Made by a program: the position numbers and the translations under genes. From RGIG4097 sp937885645 (GTDB taxonomy: Bacteria; Bacillota; Clostridia; Christensenellales; CAG-917), in contig CALABJ010000012.1 in assembly GCA_937885645.1 (NCBI GenBank), positions 1-6,538 of the forward strand: a stretch of DNA of 6,538 nt, in the 5' to 3' direction. This document shows, piece after piece, positions 1 through 4,909 of this stretch. Positions within the stretch are counted from its first letter, which is position 1. Every line of letters begins with the position of its first letter. A model generated the notes under the pieces. That model did not search any database and was not told the origin of the DNA. It worked only from the letters and a program-made list of their open reading frames with translations.

Positions 1-32
1 AGGGTTGGGCTCGGCGTGTCTGACAAAACTAG

Positions 33-54
33 GCGCGCAATAGCGCGTTTTTTT
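33..54 (+). terminator. Rho-independent terminator of an upstream, off-window gene
   Basis: A CGCGC/GCGCG stem (34-38 and 43-47) with an AATA loop is followed directly by seven T residues (48-54). This is a textbook intrinsic terminator on the plus strand. Its gene lies almost wholly outside the window; one frame ends in TGA at 21-23 and could be that gene's last codons, but this is too short to call. It insulates the promoter at 67-95 from upstream transcription. Confidence 0.75.
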
Positions 55-64
55 AAAAATTGGG

Positions 65-89
65 TATTGACTATTGAAAATACTCAATA
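65..89. promoter_or_regulatory. Dyad and tandem TATTGA repeats overlapping the promoter
   Basis: TATTGA occurs twice in tandem (65-70 and 72-77), and the second copy forms an inverted repeat with TCAATA at 84-89 across a 6-nt gap. The dyad fills the spacer between -35 and -10, a usual place for a repressor to bind. This is an inference from symmetry alone; short AT-rich dyads arise easily by chance. Confidence 0.3.
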
Positions 90-95
90 TATAAT
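67..95 (+). promoter_or_regulatory. Consensus vegetative (sigma-A/sigma-70) promoter of the transketolase operon
   Basis: TTGACT at 67-72 and a perfect TATAAT at 90-95 are separated by 17 nt, the optimal spacing. Transcription should begin near 101-103, giving a leader of about 54 nt before the ATG at 156. It lies just after a terminator and before a three-gene operon, as expected. The region is very AT-rich, so chance matches are possible, but the combination of both hexamers and spacing is strong. Confidence 0.8.
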
Positions 96-104
96 TTAAC
101 TGTG

Positions 105-125
105 AACTAAATTTATCATTTAGTT
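105..125. promoter_or_regulatory. 8-bp inverted repeat in the operon leader
   Basis: AACTAAAT (105-112) and ATTTAGTT (118-125) are perfect inverted repeats around a 5-nt centre (TTATC). The site begins about where transcription should start. It could be an operator, or a weak hairpin at the mRNA 5' end that stabilises the transcript. The stem is AT-rich and lacks a T-tract, so it is not a terminator. No riboswitch is recognisable in this short leader. Confidence 0.35.
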
Positions 126-155
126 GATAAGGAAAATTATGTAGGAGGGCTAAAA

Positions 156-1016
156 ATGCCAAACACAAATGTCACAATTGACGAATTGAAAGCAAAGGCT
201 AAAGAACTGCGTGCCAACATAGTTGAAACAACGTTCAGCGCCACATCCGGCCACATCGGCGGTTCGCTTTCTGCTGCGGATATGCTTGTGGCACTCTACT
301 TCAAATATTTGAACGTAGACCCCAGCGACCCCGACAAGTATGATAGAGACCGCTTTGTTATGTCCAAAGGACACTGCGCACTCGGATACGTCCCCTGCCT
401 CGCAATGAGAGGTTATCTTGACATCGAAGAAGTCAAGGCAAAGTTCAACAAGACTGGTTCTGCATACGGTATGCACCCTGACAGCAAGAAGATCAGAGGT
501 TGCGACGCATCAACAGGCTCACTTGGACACGGACTTCCTATGGGCGTTGGTATGCTCCTCGGTCTCAAGTTGAAGAATATGGACAGCAAAGTTGTTGTCA
601 TGACCGGTGACGGCGAATGCCAAGAAGGCTCAAACTGGGAAGCAGCAATGGCAGCAGCACACTACAAGCTGAACAACCTCATTTGGGTCATCGACCGCAA
701 CAAGCTTGAAATTGACGGACCCACTGAAGAAGTCCTTGGTCTTGAACCTCTCGCAGACAAAGTGAAAGCATTTGGCTTCAAAGTCATCGAGTGCAGAGGC
801 AACGATATGGACGACGTGGACAGAGCACTTGCCGAAGCATGGGCAAACGACACCAATCAACCTGTGTGCATCATTTCACACACCATCAAGGGCATCGGTG
901 TTGAACAATATCAAGGCAAAGTGACCAGCCACTATATCTCATTCGGCGACAGCCGTAAGGACATCGAACCTATCCTTGAATACATCAAGAATACGGACGT
1001 TGCCACAATCAAGTAA
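156..1016 (+). CDS. Transketolase, N-terminal (TPP-pyrophosphate-binding) subunit
   Basis: This is the TPP-binding half of a split transketolase, which moves two-carbon ketol units between sugar phosphates in the cytoplasmic non-oxidative pentose phosphate pathway. The 286-residue length is typical of the separate subunit. Visible motifs are SGHIGGSLSA (31-40), SKGH (70-73, active-site His73), GSLGHGL (121-127) and the TPP/metal motif from GDG (151-153) to N182. TIKGIGV (243-249) matches the conserved TxKGxGV segment. The ATG at 156 is preceded by TAGGAGG at 142-148 with ideal spacing. The catalytic Glu lies on the partner encoded 14 nt downstream, so the two must act together. Related split TPP enzymes act on other ketoses (for example apulose phosphate or sulfo-sugars), and the sequence alone does not exclude such a substrate. 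Confidence 0.93.
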   Translation: MPNTNVTIDELKAKAKELRANIVETTFSATSGHIGGSLSAADMLVALYFKYLNVDPSDPDKYDRDRFVMSKGHCALGYVPCLAMRGYLDIEEVKAKFNKTGSAYGMHPDSKKIRGCDASTGSLGHGLPMGVGMLLGLKLKNMDSKVVVMTGDGECQEGSNWEAAMAAAHYKLNNLIWVIDRNKLEIDGPTEEVLGLEPLADKVKAFGFKVIECRGNDMDDVDRALAEAWANDTNQPVCIISHTIKGIGVEQYQGKVTSHYISFGDSRKDIEPILEYIKNTDVATIK

Positions 1017-1029
1017 TAGGAGGTACACT

Positions 1030-2031
1030 ATGGGAACTGCATGGAATGCATATGATGCAAACAAAATGTCAGCAGGCAAAGCTTATGGTCAAGCCCTTGC
1101 TGAACTGGCAGAAAAAGATCCTCGCATAGTCGCTGTCACAGCTGACCTTGCAAAATCAACCAACACCGGCATTTTCGGTCAACAATTCCCCGACAGAATG
1201 TTCAACGTGGGCATTGCAGAACAAAACCTTTTCGGCGTAGCCGCAGGTCTTGCAAAAGTCGGTTATATCCCCTTCGCCTCCACCTTTGCAATCTTTGCTT
1301 GCCTCCGTGGCGGTGAATTTATCAGAACAGACGCAGCATATCAAAAACTGCCCGTCAAGATCATCGGCACACACGGCGGTCTTTCATTTGGTGCAGCAGG
1401 CTCAACCCACCACTGTATTGAGGACTTCGCAGTCATGCGCGCAATCCCCAACATGACAGTTGTTATCCCTGCAGACGCATACGAATGTGCAAGAGCAATC
1501 AAGTCCTGCGTGGACGTGCCCGGCCCCTTCTATCTCCGTGTCGGCAGAGGTATGGAACCTCTCCTCCACAACAGTGAAGATGAATTCGACTTTGAAATCG
1601 GCAAGGCAATGCACCTTAAAGACGGCAATGACGTGACAATCATCGCATGTGGCAACCCCACCCGTGACGCACTCATCGCAGGTGAAATGCTTGATGAACA
1701 AGGCGTCAGCGCACAAGTCATCAACATGCACACCTTGAAGCCTATCGACCGTGAAGCAATCGTTGAAGCAGCAGTGAAGACACGTCGTATCGTCACCGTT
1801 GAAGAACACAACGTCATCGGCGGTCTCGGAGACGCAGTTGCAGCAGTGCTTGCAGAAAGCGGAAAGAGATGCATCCTCACCAAGATCGGTATCCCCGATG
1901 AATTTGGCCCTATCGGCAAGCCCGAAGACCTTTATGCAATCTACAAACTGTCATCACAAGGCATCATGGAAACCGTCATGGAACTCATGGGCAAGGAAAT
2001 CGAAGAAGACGATTGGGATGACGAAGACTAA
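1030..2031 (+). CDS. Transketolase, C-terminal (pyrimidine-binding) subunit
   Basis: This is the second half of the split transketolase: the pyrimidine-binding domain and the C-terminal transketolase domain, 333 residues. GIAEQN (61-66) carries the catalytic Glu64 that activates the TPP aminopyrimidine ring. FASTFAIFACLR (82-93) and THGGLSFGAAGSTHH (114-128) form the usual core, and VEEHNVIGGLG (257-267 region) marks the C-terminal domain. The start is ATG 1030, because TAGGAGGT (1017-1024) lies just before it; an ATG at 976 in the same frame would overlap the first gene by 41 nt and has no comparable RBS. The product ends in a strongly acidic tail (EIEEDDWDDED), an extension beyond the fold. 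It should pair with the product of the preceding gene as a heterotetramer. Confidence 0.93.
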   Translation: MGTAWNAYDANKMSAGKAYGQALAELAEKDPRIVAVTADLAKSTNTGIFGQQFPDRMFNVGIAEQNLFGVAAGLAKVGYIPFASTFAIFACLRGGEFIRTDAAYQKLPVKIIGTHGGLSFGAAGSTHHCIEDFAVMRAIPNMTVVIPADAYECARAIKSCVDVPGPFYLRVGRGMEPLLHNSEDEFDFEIGKAMHLKDGNDVTIIACGNPTRDALIAGEMLDEQGVSAQVINMHTLKPIDREAIVEAAVKTRRIVTVEEHNVIGGLGDAVAAVLAESGKRCILTKIGIPDEFGPIGKPEDLYAIYKLSSQGIMETVMELMGKEIEEDDWDDED

Positions 2032-2045
2032 TATGGAGGTGTAGT

Positions 2046-2966
2046 ATGAAAGCAAGCGACAAAGACGTTTTGACTACACAGTTGTATTTCAACGCCGCAT
2101 TCCCTGCTCTGCGCGTCCCTCTTGAAGAAGACCCCAAGCAAGTGAAAGCATTTGAAAAAATCAATGCAGTCGTTGAATTCCGTGCCGCTGATGATGAACA
2201 TCCTCTTGCCTGCTACATAGTTTTCCTGACCGAAGATATGGCATCAAAAACCCTTGAAGGCAAACGTTTCAAGGTGTATCAAGGGGAATATCCCGGCTAT
2301 ATCACCATGGCAGATGAAAGCAAGTTTGAAGGCCTCACCGTCACAAAACTGTACTTCAAGTCAATCAAAAGTTTGCTTGGCGTGTTCAAGGGCAACACAC
2401 CCCTTGATATGCTGGGCATCGTAGCACCCCTCCTCAAAAATATCTTCAAGCCCGCAACGTTGAAGTTCATCTTCCTCATGCTCACTTTGATGAAGACAAT
2501 GCCCAACAACGTGCCCGGCGTTGACGAGCCTTGGGAGCAATATCTCAAAGTCAAGTTGTCACTGTACCTCATCACCCGTGCCCTCTCAACCGCAAACAAA
2601 CTGGGTTGGCCCGTCATGGCAGAATGGACAGCAAAACAACCTGACAGAACCTATCTCTTCCACGTCGGTGCAACCCTTGACAAGGATGGCAATGAACTCT
2701 ACCCCGAAATCTTTGCAAACCTCCGCGTCAAAAACGGCAAATCAAAGGCTGGCAAGAAGAACGTGAAATATCCCTTTGTTCTCTTTGAATTCCCCACTCC
2801 CGACGATTGTATCGCAGTCCTTTCAGACAGATACAGCTTTGTTGAGTCAGTGGCAAGAGGATGCGTCAAGGTTGTTGGCGCAGGCGACAGCTATGCAGTG
2901 CAATTCAACAGCATCATGACAGTCTGCCAAAACCTTCTCGTCCCCGACAAACTTGTCAAAGAATAA
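2046..2966 (+). CDS. Conserved protein of unknown function, possible SCP2-like lipid-carrier domain(s)
   Basis: I do not recognise a named family with certainty. The 306-residue protein has no signal peptide. Residues 40-125 and 215-297 look like two related alpha/beta halves. In the second, a hydrophobic strand (FVLFEF, 244-249), then TPDDCIAVLSD (251-261) and a helix leading to GCVKVVGAGDSYAVQF (272-287) resemble the end of SCP2 sterol-carrier domains, where such a segment precedes a G-x-lipid-cavity strand. The first half has a similar FLTEDMASKTLEGK (60-73). A hydrophobic stretch at 120-150 (LGIVAPLL, FIFLMLTLM) could line a lipid cavity or contact a membrane. ATG 2046 has GGAGGT at 2035-2040 and follows the transketolase stop by 14 nt, so it is co-transcribed and co-translated with that enzyme. 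Codon use is C-ending and GC-rich like its neighbours. A role in lipid or acyl binding is inference only. Confidence 0.7.
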   Translation: MKASDKDVLTTQLYFNAAFPALRVPLEEDPKQVKAFEKINAVVEFRAADDEHPLACYIVFLTEDMASKTLEGKRFKVYQGEYPGYITMADESKFEGLTVTKLYFKSIKSLLGVFKGNTPLDMLGIVAPLLKNIFKPATLKFIFLMLTLMKTMPNNVPGVDEPWEQYLKVKLSLYLITRALSTANKLGWPVMAEWTAKQPDRTYLFHVGATLDKDGNELYPEIFANLRVKNGKSKAGKKNVKYPFVLFEFPTPDDCIAVLSDRYSFVESVARGCVKVVGAGDSYAVQFNSIMTVCQNLLVPDKLVKE

Positions 2967-2983
2967 ACAAAACCACCCAAAAC

Positions 2984-3011
2984 AAAACCCACTCAACTGA
3001 GTGGGTTTTTT
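2984..3011 (+). terminator. Intrinsic terminator of the transketolase operon
   Basis: AAAACCCACTC (2984-2994), loop AACT, GAGTGGG (2999-3005) and a run of six T residues (3006-3011) form a strong hairpin with a T-tract 17 nt after the last stop codon. The A-run on the left pairs with the T-run, so it may also act weakly on the minus strand. A near-identical hairpin occurs at 4246-4274. Confidence 0.88.
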
Positions 3012-3015
3012 ATTG

Positions 3016-3028
3016 CTTGCTTTGCAAG
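3016..3028. repeat. 13-bp palindrome CTTGCTTTGCAAG, copy 1
   Basis: CTTGC-TTT-GCAAG is a perfect 5-bp inverted repeat that lies between the operon terminator (2984-3011) and the minus-strand terminator (3034-3059). An identical 13-bp copy lies at 4228-4240, and the match continues for about seven more bases with two differences. It may be part of a terminator-associated intergenic repeat of this genome, or mark an edge of the orphan Rhs cassette. Confidence 0.6.
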
Positions 3029-3033
3029 AAATA

Positions 3034-3059
3034 AAACCCTCGCCTTTTGACGAGGGTTT
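3034..3059 (-). terminator. Terminator downstream of the small cysteine-rich gene
   Basis: AAACCCTCG (3034-3042) and CGAGGGTTT (3051-3059) form a 9-bp stem with an 8-nt loop. Read on the minus strand, the stem ends in TTTTATTT, which serves as the T-tract, 13 nt after the stop of the gene at 3072-3326. Together with 2984-3011 it separates two convergent transcription units. Confidence 0.75.
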
Positions 3060-3071
3060 ATCTCTTTTGAT

Positions 3072-3326
3072 CTATTTATTATTAGTGAATTTTTCTTTTT
3101 GGTTCAACATTTGCTTGCACTGTGAACACAATCCTTCTTCATCAACTTGTAGCGGATTAAAATACTTTTTAATATAATAAACCTCATATGATCCATCCTC
3201 GGTTGTTATCTTATCAGGAATTTCTGGGTTATATCCTTTTTGATGACAACAAACGCATTCGTTAATCCACTTTTTAAATTTTGGAAACTTTTTTATGTAT
3301 TCATCCCCGAGCGCGTGCTTTTTCAT
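3072..3326 (-). CDS. Small four-cysteine protein, putative immunity protein of the orphan Rhs tip
   Basis: This 84-residue protein has no signal peptide or membrane segment. It carries CVCCH (24-28) and CSQC (67-70), a spacing that suggests a zinc-binding knuckle, around a basic, aromatic N-terminal part (FPKFKKWINE, 14-23). Its ATG (3326-3324) follows the TAA of the Rhs tip (3329-3327) with no base between, so translation is probably coupled; no good RBS is seen. A small gene directly after an Rhs C-terminal tip is the standard position of the cognate immunity gene. From memory, similar small Cys-rich proteins beginning with a KHALG-like segment follow Rhs tips of the GNGPRMGHNQ type in clostridia, but I cannot verify this here. 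The gene is very AT-rich (16 of 60 bases are G/C in 3121-3180), unlike the transketolase operon. The immunity role is inference. Confidence 0.7.
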   Translation of the reverse strand: MKKHALGDEYIKKFPKFKKWINECVCCHQKGYNPEIPDKITTEDGSYEVYYIKKYFNPLQVDEEGLCSQCKQMLNQKEKFTNNK

Positions 3327-4259
3327 TTACATACCCAACCTTGCCATAATTTCTTTCAACACTTTAATTAATCCTTCTAATGTGGTTTGATACTCATATT
3401 TATGAAGTTTGTGATGAAGCCTTTGCATTGTATCTTTATTTGATATATTAAGTCGTCGCATAGCCTCTTCCCATTGCTTTTTCTCATACTGATTGTGCCC
3501 CATTCTAGGCCCGTTGCCTTTGGCAAACATCATAATGCCGCCCAACACAGCTGCTCCAGCCAGCACTCCGCCAGCAACCATAATTTCTGCGCCTGTAATA
3601 GTTATGCCTGCGGTTGCAGCAGCTGCTCCACTAGCGGATATAGACATTCCACCGCCTAAAGTAAATGATGAGTTTGCAAATGAACTTAAGGCACCCGCTG
3701 CTTGAGGAGCAATATATTCTAATCCTGCACCAATACCAGCACCAATAGCACCGCCCAGCAAAGTCGCACCTAAATAGTCATACCACTCCACACTGCCATT
3801 GAACACTTCGCCGTCGTCCTTATAGTCTTTATATGCCGCCACACCAAATCCGATAGCAGCGCCGACAATACAACCAATTAAGGTAATTATAAAGTGTCCG
3901 CTGGGGTCAATATAATTAACAGGATCATTTATACAATAAGCATAAAGGTTCACTCCATCCGCTATTTCAGGATCAAGGTATGACAGTGAGTCAGGGGAAA
4001 TCCATCTGCACCATTCGGGGTTGTAATACCTGGTTTGCACCCAGTAAAAACCTGTTTCGGTATCAAAGTAGTATCCGCGGTATCTTATCTTGCAACGATA
4101 TGCAAGACTTGTATCACCGCTCACCGTGCAGTTACCGTAGGCATCATACGTGAACGTCACCAACTTTGTGCCTGCGCTGTTATACACACCAATCACGTCA
4201 CCTTGGATATATTTTACCACAGCACAACTTGCTTTGCAAGGAATTAAAAAGGCACTCAA
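3327..4259 (-). CDS. Orphan Rhs core plus C-terminal toxin tip, 5'-truncated (probably silent cassette)
   Basis: Rhs homology begins near 4220: KYIQGDVIGVYNSAG (16-30) and YDAYGNC (38-44) lead into the Rhs core RYRGYYFDTETGFYWVQTRY (59-78), NLYAYC (104-109) and the boundary motif DPSG (118-121). A hydrophobic glycine/alanine-rich linker follows (123-143), then DGEV (149-152), further Gly/Ala-rich stretches to about 247, and a tip of about 63 residues. The tip starts at GNGPRMGHNQ (248-257) and includes RLHHKLHKY (280-288). It is probably a toxin domain; its activity is not identifiable by eye. The YD repeats and N-terminus of a complete Rhs protein are absent. The 4259 start would be TTG inside a terminator hairpin and without an RBS, so it is not credible. 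GTG at 4220 is an equally weak alternative. The core matches that of the Rhs gene at 4906-6537, as expected for a displaced tip. The product may never be made unless it recombines. Confidence 0.85.
   Translation of the reverse strand: MSAFLIPCKASCAVVKYIQGDVIGVYNSAGTKLVTFTYDAYGNCTVSGDTSLAYRCKIRYRGYYFDTETGFYWVQTRYYNPEWCRWISPDSLSYLDPEIADGVNLYAYCINDPVNYIDPSGHFIITLIGCIVGAAIGFGVAAYKDYKDDGEVFNGSVEWYDYLGATLLGGAIGAGIGAGLEYIAPQAAGALSSFANSSFTLGGGMSISASGAAAATAGITITGAEIMVAGGVLAGAAVLGGIMMFAKGNGPRMGHNQYEKKQWEEAMRRLNISNKDTMQRLHHKLHKYEYQTTLEGLIKVLKEIMARLGM
4228..4240. repeat. 13-bp palindrome CTTGCTTTGCAAG, copy 2
   Basis: This is an exact copy of 3016-3028. It lies 7 bases outside the point where Rhs homology of the orphan cassette begins (about 4220), and just inside the hairpin at 4246-4274. 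On the minus strand both copies sit at the same distance behind a terminator T-tract (hairpin, TTTTWATT, CTTGC), which argues for a shared terminator-palindrome unit. Confidence 0.6.
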
Positions 4260-4274
4260 CCGAGTGGGTTTTTT
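4246..4274. terminator. Second, partly decayed copy of the CACTC/GAGTG terminator
   Basis: CACTC (4253-4257), loop AACC and GAGTG (4262-4266) form the stem. AAAAA at 4246-4250 and TTTTTT at 4269-4274 give T-tracts on both strands. It equals the operon terminator at 2984-3011 except that GG (4251-4252) replaces CC, leaving a GG/GG mismatch in the stem, and one loop base differs. It lies between the membrane-protein gene and the orphan Rhs tip, so it should block read-through into the orphan. Confidence 0.6.
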
Positions 4275-4306
4275 ATTGTCTCACAATCAACATTTCATCC
4301 AAAATG

Positions 4307-4331
4307 AATGCCCCCTAAATTAGGGGGCATT
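4307..4331 (-). terminator. Terminator of the Rhs and membrane-protein operon
   Basis: AATGCCCCCT (4307-4316) and AGGGGGCATT (4322-4331) form a 10-bp GC-rich stem with a 5-nt loop, 5 nt after the stop codon at 4337-4339 on the minus strand. The minus-strand tail is CATTTT; the plus-strand tail is TTTTGTTTTATT, so it can act in both directions. Confidence 0.8.
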
Positions 4332-4336
4332 TTGTT

Positions 4337-4909
4337 TTATTGTTGACGTTCGTCATACCATTTGTTCAGATATTTTTTTGGCCAAGATGACGTGGCCATC
4401 AGCATCTTTGCTTGATAATCTGATAGTTTTCCTTTCTGCAAAAGTACTTTGGCATTCATGGTTACAGACATGGTGTATTCCGATATGTGTACGGGGACAT
4501 TTAAGTGTTTTACCAATGCTCTTATCGCATTGAACCCGAGCCCTAAAATAGGACCATCTTCTGTGTTTGCACGAACGGCTATAACATAAGCCCCTCTTAT
4601 GCTTACACGTAGATTTTTTCCACAAAGATAAAGCATATGGATGTCATTTACCGGCATAACTCTTGTCTTGTTGAATAGTTTTCGACGAATAAGTATTCTG
4701 CTCTCGTCAATAATCAAAAAACCACCAGTCTCATGTAAGTACCCAACAATATAAGCAATCGCCATTACGCCACAAACATAAGTGATTATTTGTTTGTCAT
4801 TTTGCAATTTAGTTGCACCATAATAAAACAACCATGCCGCAGCAGCTAAAAAGGCAAACGCAAAAAGCCAAACAACTATGCTGAACAAAACCAATCTTTT
4901 TCTCCTCAC
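4337..4909 (-). CDS. Two-TM membrane protein with PH-like C-terminal domain, putative immunity protein
   Basis: The 190-residue product has a basic N-terminus (RRKR) and two predicted membrane helices (about 6-30 and 40-58). A cytoplasmic beta-rich region follows: GGFLIIDESRILIRRKLFNK (62-81), then VMPVNDIHMLYL (84-95) and further strands to about 145. This topology and pattern resemble small bacterial PH-domain membrane proteins, but the family call is tentative. The start is GTG (4909-4907), overlapping the Rhs stop as GTGA, with AGGGG at 4920-4924 upstream. It is therefore translationally coupled to the Rhs protein. Its place directly after a variable Rhs tip makes it the candidate immunity protein, and its membrane location would fit a tip acting at or crossing the membrane. 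A tight GC-rich hairpin follows the stop. Role is inferred from context only. Confidence 0.75.
   Translation of the reverse strand: MRRKRLVLFSIVVWLFAFAFLAAAAWLFYYGATKLQNDKQIITYVCGVMAIAYIVGYLHETGGFLIIDESRILIRRKLFNKTRVMPVNDIHMLYLCGKNLRVSIRGAYVIAVRANTEDGPILGLGFNAIRALVKHLNVPVHISEYTMSVTMNAKVLLQKGKLSDYQAKMLMATSSWPKKYLNKWYDERQQ

Noticed and set aside
96..155. Riboswitch in the operon leader
   Set aside because: The leader is only about 54 nt and AT-rich, with one short hairpin; no known aptamer pattern is visible.
976..1029. Upstream in-frame ATG extending the second transketolase subunit by 18 residues
   Set aside because: It overlaps the first gene, lacks an RBS, and the added residues do not resemble the family; ATG 1030 has a perfect RBS.
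150..1919. Antisense open frames on the minus strand over the transketolase genes
   Set aside because: They mirror codon bias of the real genes, are rich in Cys/His/Ser without family motifs, and have no promoter or RBS.
3474..3705. Ala/Pro-rich plus-strand frames opposite the orphan Rhs linker
   Set aside because: The composition is the complement of the Gly/Ala-rich linker; there is no independent coding evidence.
4221..4259. TTG at 4259 as a real start of the orphan Rhs protein
   Set aside because: It lies within a terminator hairpin and palindrome, has no RBS, and the first 13 residues are not Rhs-like; they are translated intergenic sequence.
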